Shown here piece by piece: positions 45,215 to 55,293 of a stretch of 60,906 bases of DNA. Below the pieces are notes generated by a model. It made no database searches, had not been told where the DNA came from, and was given only the letters and a program-made list of their open reading frames with translations. The stretch is from contig NZ_AUKX01000036.1 in NCBI RefSeq assembly GCF_000424985.1, positions 1 to 60,906 of the forward strand. The letters run 5' to 3'. The DNA comes from Arenibacter latericius DSM 15913. GTDB taxonomy: Bacteria; Bacteroidota; Bacteroidia; Flavobacteriales; Flavobacteriaceae. The position numbers and the translations under genes were made by a program. The first letter of the stretch is position 1; the number at the start of each line of letters is the position of its first letter.

Positions 45215-47569
45215 TTATTTACTCTCTTCCAGAATTCCGTTTAACTCAAAATCAAAATTATGCATAGGAAAGTCGTCATTTAATACATTCCCATCTTTAT
45301 TTAGTACTACATACCTAGGTATACCATTAAATTTGAATAATTCTCGCAAGTAATTGTAATCATCTAAAGGGAGTCTATATATATGTTCTAGCTCCTGTTC
45401 TTGTACAAACTTTGTATAATGATTTATGGGGGAAGAACGTTCTTCGGTAATAAAAACAAAAACAAAATCTTTATTGCCTTTATACTGTTTGCGTATTTCC
45501 TTCATTCTTTTAATTTCTCCTACGCATGGAGCACATGTAGTTGCCCAAAAATCTACAAACACTATTTTTCCTTTGAACGGATCTACAATTTCTCTAAAAA
45601 CATTTGTTGCCTTTGTATCTGGTAATTTATATGAAGTCTGTTGTACGGTTGGATGCACTTTTTCTAAAATTCGATTTCCTTCTTCCTGTAAAAACGGATT
45701 GGTAATATCTTTTTTTAAACGATCCCAAAAAGCCTTAGCAGTTTCTTTATCTCTTCTTCCAAACTCAAATGCTACCGATCTGATCTTTGAAATTTCATAG
45801 ATTAAATTGTTTTCTAAACCAAGTTCATTAACTAATACAAGGTCTTTCATTTTCCACCTATCTTCGAATGAACTTGTAGGCATAAGCACGCTAGTCTTCA
45901 TGAAGGGGTCACAATATTCAAAGCGATTAATAAAAGTACCAAATTCAGTAGAGACTAATAGGTTTTTATCATTTAAGGGTATTGTTTTTAAAAAATCATA
46001 GAATTCAATAGGCACTGACTCCTGTAAGAACGTATTTATTGTATCTTTTCTAGCTTCATATTCTCTATCCATAACAAAGTCGAACATGGTTACTGCATTT
46101 TGTAATAAAATTTTATTTTTTAAAATCGTATAGACTTTAGGAGAAATAGAATTTACATTTACATGTACTTTGGCATCTAAGGCGTTTTCATTTTCAATAA
46201 TTATAGAATTGTTTTTATACTTATCTAGTTGATGTAGATTTTCTTCTAATACAATTAATTGTTCGTTTTTAAATTCTTTTGGGGATACTGTTCTTATTTT
46301 GTTTTTATAAGCCTCATAATCCCGAGTTCTAAAACTAAACCCTAATAACTCCTCGTTCTCCTTCGCCAATGGGCCATCATATTCAATATTCTTGAGTTTA
46401 TTTTGAAGTATACTTATTCTGTTTATTGCCAATAGATCTAACAAATCCAATGTTACCGATAGGGTTTGTTCCGGTTCTATATAGAAGGGAATCCATTTGT
46501 TTTCAATTACGAAATGAGTATATAATGGGGTAGTTAACGGTAAAGTAGCTTCAAATTTACCGTTAGGATGAATTTGTAGAACAATAGGGTAATCTTCACG
46601 AGTTATGTTATTTCTCAAGTAAATAATTCCAGTTTTAAAGCCCAAACTAGGGTCATACCCTTTAAGAAACCCTATGAGTTTAGCATTCGCCCTTTTAAAA
46701 AACTCTGGAGATTCGAAATCCTCTAAAGGGGTAGAGTTAACTTTAGCTAGCTCATCATCAATCCATTTGGACACTTTTTCAGGAACGGCCGACGCTCCCT
46801 TTTTATTGGATAAATGTCTTTTCCCATTTGCCGAAGAAGCATACTCTGAAAAATTTTTAATTCTAAAATTTGGATATTCTTTTTTAGCTTTATACATGTC
46901 CCCTGCCTTCCCATTAAAGCCTACTTGCAGATAATGTTCGTCCCAGTTTTTAAAATAGAACATCCAATATTCTTGGTCATTTTTAACCACAAAACGGTAT
47001 TCTCGTGGCTCTTTAGAGGTAAAAGAAACAATTTCTTCAATGGTGTACGCTTTATTTCTAAAGGTTATTTCTTGATTGCCAACGGAAAACTCTAGATTGT
47101 TTTCTCCATCCGTGGTAAACCAACTTCTTTTTAGCTCATTAGGCACTTCTGAAATGGTAATATGTTTGCCATCTAATGGATTTTGGTGCTTTACAAATAC
47201 TCTAAACGGATTGTCTCCTAGCTTTAGTTTAATGGAGTCTTTGGCTACAACCTCCAGCTGATAGCTTATAGTATTTCCTTGATTGTCTTTAGCATCAAAA
47301 AAGTAAACACCGTTATCCCCTTTATAGATAATCTGGTACATAAATGCGCGATATCCCGTCTCTATAAAGATTGGATGTATTGATATTCCATTGTATTCCC
47401 CATTTCCGGTCTCACCTTGCCATTCACCAAACACGGTTTCTGGGAGTGATGCCTTACTAATATTTGATTCTTGGGCAATAGTAATATTTATTAAAAATAT
47501 AAATACGAAGCAGCTGATGAGTAGTTTTTGTATGTCCTTTAAGGTGAAGTCTTTGCTTGGTTGGTTCAT
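45215..47569 (-). CDS. TlpA-like thioredoxin-domain protein, large (module 2)
   Basis: A 784-aa exported protein. The signal segment (about 15-32, LISCFVFIFLINITIAQ) is followed by a long region of unknown fold (about 33-640). A C-terminal TlpA/AhpC-type thioredoxin domain (about 660-784) has the redox pair C679-A-P-C682 in TTCAPCVGEI and the cis-Pro region FNGIPRYVVL. Such proteins reduce or relay disulfides in the periplasm. It comes 129 bp after a LytTR regulator gene, repeating the order seen in the neighbouring kinase-regulator-TlpA module. The N-terminal part shares little obvious similarity with the 504-aa paralogue. Confidence 0.85.
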   Translation of the reverse strand: MNQPSKDFTLKDIQKLLISCFVFIFLINITIAQESNISKASLPETVFGEWQGETGNGEYNGISIHPIFIETGYRAFMYQIIYKGDNGVYFFDAKDNQGNTISYQLEVVAKDSIKLKLGDNPFRVFVKHQNPLDGKHITISEVPNELKRSWFTTDGENNLEFSVGNQEITFRNKAYTIEEIVSFTSKEPREYRFVVKNDQEYWMFYFKNWDEHYLQVGFNGKAGDMYKAKKEYPNFRIKNFSEYASSANGKRHLSNKKGASAVPEKVSKWIDDELAKVNSTPLEDFESPEFFKRANAKLIGFLKGYDPSLGFKTGIIYLRNNITREDYPIVLQIHPNGKFEATLPLTTPLYTHFVIENKWIPFYIEPEQTLSVTLDLLDLLAINRISILQNKLKNIEYDGPLAKENEELLGFSFRTRDYEAYKNKIRTVSPKEFKNEQLIVLEENLHQLDKYKNNSIIIENENALDAKVHVNVNSISPKVYTILKNKILLQNAVTMFDFVMDREYEARKDTINTFLQESVPIEFYDFLKTIPLNDKNLLVSTEFGTFINRFEYCDPFMKTSVLMPTSSFEDRWKMKDLVLVNELGLENNLIYEISKIRSVAFEFGRRDKETAKAFWDRLKKDITNPFLQEEGNRILEKVHPTVQQTSYKLPDTKATNVFREIVDPFKGKIVFVDFWATTCAPCVGEIKRMKEIRKQYKGNKDFVFVFITEERSSPINHYTKFVQEQELEHIYRLPLDDYNYLRELFKFNGIPRYVVLNKDGNVLNDDFPMHNFDFELNGILEESK

Positions 47570-47698
47570 TTTTTCTAGTTTGTTTTGTGGTTTACAAGGA
47601 ATTATTAAACATACGGATTCTTGTAAGAATATACAGGTGAAATCTTAGTTGAATATTATGCTACGCCATTTTTAATATGGTTGATTACTATAATTATA

Positions 47699-48460
47699 TT
47701 ACACATTCAACCAGCCTTTAACTTGCGCGTTATAACTTCTACCCGTGGTTATGGTCATTTTTGTTTTGGTTTTTAAGGTGATGATATACCTGCTATTAAA
47801 GTATTTCTGTGCATTTTCTACATAATTGGTATTCATGATTATACTTCTATGAACTCGTAAGAAATAATCTGGTAATTTCTCTTCTAATTGGGCCAAGGAC
47901 TGCTCCGTTAAGTGGTTTCCAGAATTGGTGTAAATGCTTACATATTTGGCATCTGCTTCAAAATAAATGACCTCCTCTAATTTTACGAAAAATAGCTTCT
48001 CTCCCTTTTTAACCGTAATAGAAGTCATTTTTTTCGCTTCTTTCTCGGTAGCCATTTCTTTAATGGCTTCTAATAGCTTAAGCGAGGTATTATTCCCTTT
48101 AAATAAGCGCAATTTCTCAACGGTTTTCTCTAACCGCTCTAACCGTACAGGTTTCACCAAATAATCTATGCTATGGGTTTCAAAAGCCTGAAGGGCATAT
48201 TGATCAAATGCTGTGCAGAAGATAACCAAAGGGATAGTATCTAATTCTTCAAGCAGTTCAAATCCGTTTAGCCCAGGCATTTCTATATCCAAAAAAATAA
48301 GATCTGGATGTAGTTGATTAATTTTTTCCTTTGCTTCTGTTCCGTTTTTTGCGGTAGCGATGATACTAAAACTCTCAGGAAAGTGCGTTACTAACTCTGA
48401 TAAACGCTCTCTTGCTAAAAACTCATCGTCTATAATAATAGTTCTATAAGGTACATTCAT
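47699..48460 (-). CDS. LytTR-family response regulator (module 2)
   Basis: A 253-aa regulator. The receiver (about 5-120) has acidic pair D11-D12, phosphoacceptor D58 in LIFLDIEMP, Thr in IFCTAF and Lys in LVKPV. A LytTR DNA-binding domain (about 145-250) shows VIYFEADAKYVSIY and FLRVHRSIIMNTNYV. It is the same length as the module-1 regulator (52188-52949) and nearly identical in long stretches such as QKYFNSRY and TITTGRSYNAQ, so the two are recent-looking paralogues. It is 8 bp after its kinase gene. Confidence 0.95.
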   Translation of the reverse strand: MNVPYRTIIIDDEFLARERLSELVTHFPESFSIIATAKNGTEAKEKINQLHPDLIFLDIEMPGLNGFELLEELDTIPLVIFCTAFDQYALQAFETHSIDYLVKPVRLERLEKTVEKLRLFKGNNTSLKLLEAIKEMATEKEAKKMTSITVKKGEKLFFVKLEEVIYFEADAKYVSIYTNSGNHLTEQSLAQLEEKLPDYFLRVHRSIIMNTNYVENAQKYFNSRYIITLKTKTKMTITTGRSYNAQVKGWLNV

Positions 48461-48468
48461 TACTGCTG

Positions 48469-50313
48469 CTAGTTTTCAATGGTGATTTTAATTTGTTTGG
48501 TAGGGGTGTTTTTCCAACTAATGGATGCTTTTTCCTTATAGGTCAACCGCAACAGGTCGAAGACCGTTTGCAGGCCATGACCACTTACCAGACCTTCCGG
48601 AAAATGGGGACCATTATCTTCTACAATGATAGTGATGCCCGCTTCACTTTTTTGAATGCGAAGGGTAATTTGGCCATTGTTTTCTAATTTAGAAATCCCA
48701 TGTTTTACGGCATTTTCTATTAAAGGCTGAATGAGAAACATGGGTATTTTGGTGTTTTCTAAAGAGGGATCCACCTCAATAGTAAAATTCAACCGGTCGT
48801 CAAAACGAATCTGTTCTACCTCTAAATAATTTTTGACCATTTCTACTTCGTCCCCAATAGTGCTGTCTTTTTTTCCTTTTCGATTGATGGTGTATTTAAA
48901 CAGATCCGATAGGGATAATGCCATCTTTTCTGTTTTATCGGCATTTTTATGGGCTAAACTGGCTATGGAGTTCAATGCATTATATAAGAAATGAGGGTTT
49001 ATTTGGGATTGTAACGCCTTAAGCTCTGCACTAGTTTTTAGTTCTCTTAAGTGTGATAGCTGCATTTCGTTTTCTACAATTAGGCTACGTTCTTTAAAAA
49101 TAAAGTAGCTTATGAAGGCTCTTATTGACGCAAATGTCATTATAAGTAAGAAAATTTGAGAAAGGAAATAATAACTGTGATCACCAGTAAGATTATTGGT
49201 AAAGTACATTAATAAAGAAATAATAATAAAAGGTAAAAATCCTGTTGACAGAAAAATTAAACTAGTTTTTGTCAAGATTTTACGGGTGCTTTTAGTAATT
49301 CTTAACTCAATATAGCGTAGAAGAAATAAGAAGGGGAATACGAGAACAAATAGTATAATTGTACTTCTTTTTATTTTGCCAATTATGCTTACTGAACTGT
49401 ATTGATAAGGAGGCATTGTTATAAAGTCATATACTGAAGTGAAGAGGACTATTAAAACGTTGGCAAATAGCAATCCAATAAATGATATAATTCCAAAACG
49501 AAACCAGTCATGCTTAATTTTAGTTGTTAGCGCTTGATTAATTTTCTTAATAATAAAAACAAATACTAAAAGTAAAATGATCGTTGGTAGAATAAGAATT
49601 GAAATGGGGTTTTTCACCCACCAAATTGATTTCTTTCTTTGAGAAATTTCTTCATTTCGAATGTTCCGAAGCACATATTTATATTGTTCTTCCGCAATTT
49701 TTAATCGTCTATCATAATTTTTCCCATAAACCTCCTTGATTATTGCGATGTCCTCTTTATTTAATGGATTATTACTATTATTACTTGCAACCAAAGGGTT
49801 AAAAATACTACTCCTTTTTTGTTCTGTAAATGAAAGAATAAATGATCCACCAATAAGCGATTTTGCTATTTTCGACTCTAAGGTGTTTCGGACTTCTAAA
49901 TCTGTTTGATCAATTTTGTATACATAAAGATCTGCACTTTTATATCCATTGCCAGAATTGGGCCCATACCTAATTGTTGTGGTACTATTAAATTTATTTT
50001 TTACCCGTACAAGGGTATCTAAAAAGTGGATTCTTAGATTTGCATCTTCTGTATTTGTGAATGTGATGGATATTGTTTCGGTAATTGAATCTAACTTTCT
50101 TGTAATTTGAGAAACAACTAAAGAATCGGCTTCAGTGTAGAGGCCTTCTAACTTAATATCTATATCTGTTGCCCATTTGGTAATTGGGGAATATTCATGA
50201 CTATTCATTTCAAGAATATCTTTCCATGGTTGTTCAGGTAATTTTTCCTGTTCTTGGGAATACCCTTTGGTAACGAGAAGTAGCAACAATAGAAATGATC
50301 TTAATTTCTTCAT
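48469..50313 (-). CDS. LytS-type membrane sensor histidine kinase (module 2)
   Basis: A 614-aa kinase. The signal-like N terminus ends near YSQEQ. An extracytoplasmic region (about 22-230) follows, then a multi-helix membrane region (about 232-400) and a cytosolic His_kinase/HATPase unit with H441 in QINPHFLYNALNS. The N box reads PLIENAVKHGI and the G box VEDNGP plus GHGLQTV. It pairs with the LytTR regulator 8 bp downstream. The sensed signal may be an envelope condition, and the linked thioredoxin gene suggests redox or protein-folding stress (inference). Confidence 0.92.
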   Translation of the reverse strand: MKKLRSFLLLLLLVTKGYSQEQEKLPEQPWKDILEMNSHEYSPITKWATDIDIKLEGLYTEADSLVVSQITRKLDSITETISITFTNTEDANLRIHFLDTLVRVKNKFNSTTTIRYGPNSGNGYKSADLYVYKIDQTDLEVRNTLESKIAKSLIGGSFILSFTEQKRSSIFNPLVASNNSNNPLNKEDIAIIKEVYGKNYDRRLKIAEEQYKYVLRNIRNEEISQRKKSIWWVKNPISILILPTIILLLVFVFIIKKINQALTTKIKHDWFRFGIISFIGLLFANVLIVLFTSVYDFITMPPYQYSSVSIIGKIKRSTIILFVLVFPFLFLLRYIELRITKSTRKILTKTSLIFLSTGFLPFIIISLLMYFTNNLTGDHSYYFLSQIFLLIMTFASIRAFISYFIFKERSLIVENEMQLSHLRELKTSAELKALQSQINPHFLYNALNSIASLAHKNADKTEKMALSLSDLFKYTINRKGKKDSTIGDEVEMVKNYLEVEQIRFDDRLNFTIEVDPSLENTKIPMFLIQPLIENAVKHGISKLENNGQITLRIQKSEAGITIIVEDNGPHFPEGLVSGHGLQTVFDLLRLTYKEKASISWKNTPTKQIKITIEN

Positions 50314-50551
50314 AATGGTCGGTTTATTGATTAATACACCTCAAAGAAACTTGATAAGCCTGATATCTGAAACCACTTTCTGACGAACTGCATGTAGGAG
50401 GATTTAATTGCATTTTATAATTATTTGTGGATTGGTAGTAGGTGAAACTTATTGTATCTAGAATTAGTAATTGCTGCTAAATGGAATCATAATAATTTCA
50501 ATTTACCTACTGTTTTTATACATTTGTTTTGACAATTATAGACACTATAAC

Positions 50552-52066
50552 TCACAGCAATTTTTCTATTTTTTCCTTTACCATTGCGGGTCGTAGATGT
50601 GATCCTTTTTCTATTACACTACCATCTTTATCAATTAATATGTAAAAGGGTATACCACTAATATTAAATACAGTCTGAAAATCTATACTTTGGTTCTGAT
50701 CCAAAAAATAGTGTACCCCTCCCAGTTGAAATTTATCCAATACAGCTTTGTAGGCCTTTTCTTTGGTATTTATACAGATATAAACAAAAACTACATCTTG
50801 ACCTTCCATCTCCTCCATAAGTTTTTTAGAATTAGGAAACTCTGCTAGGCAAGGAGCACACCAAGACGCCCAGGTATCCACATAGATTACTTTACCTTTG
50901 TGGGTCTCCAAGAGGTTCTCTATTATCTTATCAACGGAAGTACCAGAAGCATCTTTTAATATGGCCTCGGACACAAGTTCTGGTGACTCTATGCTTTTCT
51001 TGGTTTTTAAATAATTTTCCTCCAAGGGTTTGGCGATAAAGGGTTCGGTGATATGGGTTTTAACCAAATCTCTATAATCTTCATAGAGATCTATTTCAAC
51101 CTTGTCAAACCTCTGTTGGAATAATTCAGCTAATACTAATTGGCGTAGTAGGCTATCTTCCGTATATTTTATAATTCCATAGATACTTATGGAATCTAGT
51201 TCCTTTAAAGGACCTGCCAATCCAAATTCCGTACGATATTTTTCATTGGATTTCTCATTCCTAGTCTTGTTGCGTACATATCGGTAACTATAGCGATTTA
51301 CAAAATTGACTAACGCATAGCCGCTGATTAACATCGGTTTTGTAATAGGAAGCCGTTCGTTAAGTGAGTTGTAATAATTCTCTGGGACATCCCATGAAAA
51401 AGGCAAGTTGTTTAACTCACGGTGTTCTGCTGGGTAAAATGCTAACGCATTGTAGTAAACTTGTTCAATATAGGTTTTGGCCCAAAGTAGGGATTCTTCA
51501 TTGGGGGAATATGTCTGAATAAAATTATTCACTAATTCGGTACTCTTTTGCTGCAAAGTATCTAGATACTGGAGATAGTCATCTGCCCCATATTCCTTTG
51601 TCGCTTTCTTTTTGGCGTCCCAGTCCGTATAAATTTCATTGGAAAAATACATTTCCTGAAAATGTGCTGCATCTTGATTGGTCTTCACCGCATCCCCAGA
51701 GAATTGAATCGATTTTAAGATTGGAACCGTCTGAGCGATTTTGGCATCAAAACTCATATGGATGCTATCACCGGGATGCGTCAAAACTAGAAAATTGATT
51801 CCTACATTTACCCAAACATCAGTAGGGGTATAGCTTTCAAAGGACACTGAGAAAAACCCTGTACTGTCAATTTTAGAATTTAGACTTAACCGGTCTACAC
51901 CAACCCGATTTACAGCAAAACTAATATTTGGATTTTCAGGATCAAAATTAGATACATTTCCGGTTAGGGTAACGGTCTTAGGGGCATCAAAAACCTTGGA
52001 ATTACTTATTTCTCGCTTTTTACAAGAAATTGAAACGAGTAATAACAACAGTATTATATTTTTCAT
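50552..52066 (-). CDS. TlpA-like thioredoxin lipoprotein (module 1)
   Basis: A 504-aa lipoprotein with signal MKNIILLLLLVSISC and a lipobox Cys near residue 15. The N-terminal beta-rich region (about 30-130, with TLTGNVSNFDPENPN) resembles DUF4369-type domains. A helical middle follows, then a thioredoxin/AhpC-TSA domain (about 380-504) with WASW before C403-A-P-C406 and the cis-Pro segment NISGIPFYILID. It likely maintains thiols or assists cytochrome or disulfide maturation in the periplasm. The gene is 121 bp after the module-1 regulator, with a hairpin in the gap. Confidence 0.87.
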   Translation of the reverse strand: MKNIILLLLLVSISCKKREISNSKVFDAPKTVTLTGNVSNFDPENPNISFAVNRVGVDRLSLNSKIDSTGFFSVSFESYTPTDVWVNVGINFLVLTHPGDSIHMSFDAKIAQTVPILKSIQFSGDAVKTNQDAAHFQEMYFSNEIYTDWDAKKKATKEYGADDYLQYLDTLQQKSTELVNNFIQTYSPNEESLLWAKTYIEQVYYNALAFYPAEHRELNNLPFSWDVPENYYNSLNERLPITKPMLISGYALVNFVNRYSYRYVRNKTRNEKSNEKYRTEFGLAGPLKELDSISIYGIIKYTEDSLLRQLVLAELFQQRFDKVEIDLYEDYRDLVKTHITEPFIAKPLEENYLKTKKSIESPELVSEAILKDASGTSVDKIIENLLETHKGKVIYVDTWASWCAPCLAEFPNSKKLMEEMEGQDVVFVYICINTKEKAYKAVLDKFQLGGVHYFLDQNQSIDFQTVFNISGIPFYILIDKDGSVIEKGSHLRPAMVKEKIEKLL

Positions 52067-52136
52067 TGTTTTAAATTTAGGTTGGAATAGGATTCTTTGT
52101 AGTTTAGAAATAATGCCTAGATAGAGTGAGTTTTCT

Positions 52137-52155
52137 CAGCTTAGAAGCTAAGCTG
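52137..52155 (-). terminator. Perfect hairpin between LytTR regulator and TlpA-like gene
   Basis: CAGCTTAG (52137-52144) and CTAAGCTG (52148-52155) form an 8-bp stem with a 3-nt loop. It lies between the module-1 regulator stop and the thioredoxin gene start. No U-run follows, so partial termination, RNA processing or a binding site are all possible. Confidence 0.4.
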
Positions 52156-52187
52156 GATGCTTCTATTGTTGGTGTTCTTGATTTTAC

Positions 52188-52949
52188 TTAAACATTCAAC
52201 CAACTCTTTATTTGTGCGTTATAACTTCTGCCCGTGGTTATGGTTTGTTTTTTATTAGTTTTTAAAGTGATGCTATACCTGCTGTTAAAGTATTTCTGTA
52301 CTTCGCTGACAAAATCTTTGTTTATAATTGTTGCGCGATGTATTCTTAGAAAATTGTTTGGTAATTTTTCTTCTAATTGAGACAAGGGATCCTCCGTTAA
52401 GTACACGCCATTTTTAGCATGTACGGAAACATAACGTTCATCTGCACTAAAATGACTCACCTCTTCTAGCTTAATAAAAATGAGTTTTCCCTCTTTCTTC
52501 ACCGTGATGGAAGTCATTTGGTGGACTTCCTTTTTAGAAGACAAGTCTTTTAATAACTGAATAATATTCTGATTAGGAAGATTATTGCTAAACAACTTTA
52601 TTTTGCTCACCGATTGTTGCAAGCGTTCTAACTTTACTGGTTTTAATAGGTAATCTATACTATTGGTTTCAAATGCCTTTAATGAATATTGCTCATAGGC
52701 GGTGCAAAAAATTACTATGGGGATATAGGTCAGCGTTTCCAAGACTTCAAAACCCGTTAGCTCTGGCATTTCTATATCCAGAAAAATAAGATCTGGTTTA
52801 ATAGTTTCAATTTTCTCTTTAGCGATTAATCCGTTTTCGGCAACGCCAATAACTTCAAAAGTATCGGTGAAATTCTCTAGTAATTTCAGCAGTCGTTTTC
52901 TTGCTGGGGGCTCATCGTCTATGACTAAGGTTCTATATATATTATTCAT
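52188..52949 (-). CDS. LytTR-family response regulator (module 1)
   Basis: A 253-aa regulator with a receiver (acidic pair in VIDDEP, phosphoacceptor Asp in LIFLDIEMP, Thr in IFCTAY, Lys in LLKPV) and a C-terminal LytTR domain (about 145-250, HFSADERYVSVH, FLRIHRATIINKDFV). It is 4 bp after the stop of its kinase gene. Length, domain spacing and the shared C-terminal end SWLNV/GWLNV show it is a duplicate of the module-2 regulator at 47699-48460. The two may recognise similar DNA sites, raising the possibility of cross-regulation. Confidence 0.95.
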   Translation of the reverse strand: MNNIYRTLVIDDEPPARKRLLKLLENFTDTFEVIGVAENGLIAKEKIETIKPDLIFLDIEMPELTGFEVLETLTYIPIVIFCTAYEQYSLKAFETNSIDYLLKPVKLERLQQSVSKIKLFSNNLPNQNIIQLLKDLSSKKEVHQMTSITVKKEGKLIFIKLEEVSHFSADERYVSVHAKNGVYLTEDPLSQLEEKLPNNFLRIHRATIINKDFVSEVQKYFNSRYSITLKTNKKQTITTGRSYNAQIKSWLNV

Positions 52950-52953
52950 GCCG

Positions 52954-54855
52954 TTACCTGTTATTAATGGATATTACAATCTGTTTTTTTGGCTCGTTCT
53001 CCCAACTTAAGGACGCTTTGTCACCATAGCTTAAGCGTAATAGGTCGTAAACCGTTTGCAGACCATGTCCGCTTACCAATCCCTGTGGGAATGCGGGACC
53101 ATTATCGCCTACTGTTATCAACAGACCCTTATCCTCTTTTTTAATGTCGAGACTGATTTTTGCTTCTCCTCCTATCTTGGAGACCCCGTGTTTTATGGCA
53201 TTTTCTATGAGGGGTTGAAGCATAAACATAGGAATCTTTTCTTGCTTGGCATCCTCGTCAATAGTAAGTGTAAACTCCAATCGCTCTCCAAACCTAATTT
53301 TTTCGATTTCTAAATAGTTCTCTACCAGAGTTACTTCTTCACTAACCGTACTCATTTTTTCTCCTTTTTTATTGATGGAGTACCTGAACAAATCGGAAAG
53401 GGAAAGTGCCATTTTCTCCGTTTTACCGGCATCATCATGAGCCAGGGCAGCGATGGAATTTAAGGCGTTGTATAAGAAATGTGGATTAATGTGAGACTGC
53501 AACAACTTTAACTCGGCTTGCGCATTTATTTCTTTTAGGTGACTTAGCTCTACATCTTTTTGCTTTACTAGGGAGTCTGAGAAGTGGTTTAAGTAGATTA
53601 AAAAGCCACGTCCAAATGCTAGAAATAAAATCAATTTAATATAGTTTTCGTAAGAATATATAGAGACCAAATTATTTTCCTGATTTGCCAATAGATAAAG
53701 TCCATAAGTAAACAGGCATCCTGTTAAAATAACGAAACTTACTTTCAATAGGAGTTGTAAGGCAAAACTCAAATTTTCTCTAATAAAAATTTTATCCAAA
53801 AGATATAGGAGGAGAGCTAGTGCAGTAACAACAATCAAACTGGTAAAAAAATAACCCAAATAGGCGTCTAAATACGTAAAAGCTTCAGGATAGGCAAAGT
53901 AAAAAAATAGGTTATTCAAACAGTTATAAGATAAAAAAACGACTAGTAGTGGTATTAGGTATTTGAAGAAAGTATATTTATATTTTTTCATATACAACAA
54001 TCTTAGACCTAGAATAAGTACAATAACACCTAGTGTAAATGATAATAACATACCTGTGAACCTTGCTTTAGTTCTATCGATTAAATATGTGGCATAGCGC
54101 CAGGGATAGGTATTATACATATATTCTCCGAACTGCTCCATAAAGTCAGTAGAGTATAATTTTTGTAGAAGAAATAGGTCTAATTCTCCAATCCAGCCTA
54201 AACTAGATTGGTGTTCAGCCTTATTAAATATTCCTACCTCAAATGATTGATTATATGAGTTTAACATGTTTGGAGTGGAAAAAATCCTATCCCATAATTC
54301 ATATTCGATCAACTTTTTTCTAGAACTATCAGAAATGTTATCATCAAATTTAAAAGCCAACCAGGAATGTTTGTTTCCATCATTAGTTCGAAAGAAATCA
54401 AAATTATTTATTCCAATAACAGTTCCATCTGGCCAATGTTTTTTTCTTAAAAATCTGTCGTAATATTGGTATGGTACGGTTCTAAATCCTAGAGTATCTT
54501 TTCTAAACCCCATAATTATGTTATGTATAGGGGCAATCCAAGTTGAATCTGAATTAAAACCAATTCTAACTGTGGGGAGCAAACCATTAAGTTTTTTAAT
54601 AAAACCATCAACAATTATACTGTCCTTAAAAGTGGCATCCCTCTCCATTTGAATGATAACAGGCTTATCATATCCTTTTTGAAGCGTACCATTCTTATTG
54701 AATGCCCTATTTTTTATATATTCCCATCCTCTGAATTCTGGTTGTTTAGAATTATATCTACTTATTTCTTCAACCTGTTGATTTAAGGGTTTTTCGGATA
54801 TAATCAGAAATGGGGTAACTGCTAAAATCAGTACCAATAGTATTATTCTTTTCAT
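52954..54855 (-). CDS. LytS-type membrane sensor histidine kinase (module 1)
   Basis: A 633-aa kinase from the ATG at 54853-54855. A GTG 9 codons upstream is open, but the ATG is directly followed by the signal-like MKRIILLVLILAVTPF. A large extracytoplasmic domain (about 25-275) precedes several membrane helices (about 277-425) and a kinase core with H459 in HINPHFLYNALNS, N box PLIENAIKHGV and G boxes VGDNGP and GHGLQTV. The kinase core is very similar to module 2, while the sensor halves differ. It is the first gene of the six-gene run of two tandem modules. Confidence 0.92.
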   Translation of the reverse strand: MKRIILLVLILAVTPFLIISEKPLNQQVEEISRYNSKQPEFRGWEYIKNRAFNKNGTLQKGYDKPVIIQMERDATFKDSIIVDGFIKKLNGLLPTVRIGFNSDSTWIAPIHNIIMGFRKDTLGFRTVPYQYYDRFLRKKHWPDGTVIGINNFDFFRTNDGNKHSWLAFKFDDNISDSSRKKLIEYELWDRIFSTPNMLNSYNQSFEVGIFNKAEHQSSLGWIGELDLFLLQKLYSTDFMEQFGEYMYNTYPWRYATYLIDRTKARFTGMLLSFTLGVIVLILGLRLLYMKKYKYTFFKYLIPLLVVFLSYNCLNNLFFYFAYPEAFTYLDAYLGYFFTSLIVVTALALLLYLLDKIFIRENLSFALQLLLKVSFVILTGCLFTYGLYLLANQENNLVSIYSYENYIKLILFLAFGRGFLIYLNHFSDSLVKQKDVELSHLKEINAQAELKLLQSHINPHFLYNALNSIAALAHDDAGKTEKMALSLSDLFRYSINKKGEKMSTVSEEVTLVENYLEIEKIRFGERLEFTLTIDEDAKQEKIPMFMLQPLIENAIKHGVSKIGGEAKISLDIKKEDKGLLITVGDNGPAFPQGLVSGHGLQTVYDLLRLSYGDKASLSWENEPKKQIVISINNR

Positions 54856-55293
54856 CAGGCGATATTTAAAAATGTATACCACAAATGAATCGGAATAGTC
54901 TTACTTATAAAATCAGTTTCGGTTGAACTGCAAATTGGGGGTGTAAACTGCATTATTATGTTTTGGATGGGATTGGGTGTTCTCGTAATCTGGCATTAAA
55001 CATAGTATTTATTGTAGGAAAATTATAGGAATTGGCAATAAATATAGCTGTTTCTACTATCTGTAGAACGATGGAGATAGCCAACAATATAGGTCCCAAA
55101 AGGACCTTGCCATAAAATTTTACGGTTCGTTCACTTCAAATTTTACGATAAATTTTCGATAGGCCAGAGAAAAATAAAACCTATAAAAAGACTCCATCGC
55201 TTCAAAAATCTATTGAAATACAGATATATAAAGAGTTTGTAAAGACTGGCTCAATACGTTTAGGACGCTATTGTTCCAAAAACCAACCAACAC
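54856..55293. promoter_or_regulatory. Spacer upstream of the tandem kinase modules
   Basis: A 438-bp gene-free stretch. It holds a hairpin, AGGTCC (55091-55096) with GGACCT (55102-55107), and just beyond it two copies of AAATTTTACG (about 55115 and 55137) that could be binding sites or decayed repeats. It must contain the promoter of the module-1 kinase, but no clear TAnnTTTG was found on the minus strand. Confidence 0.4.
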
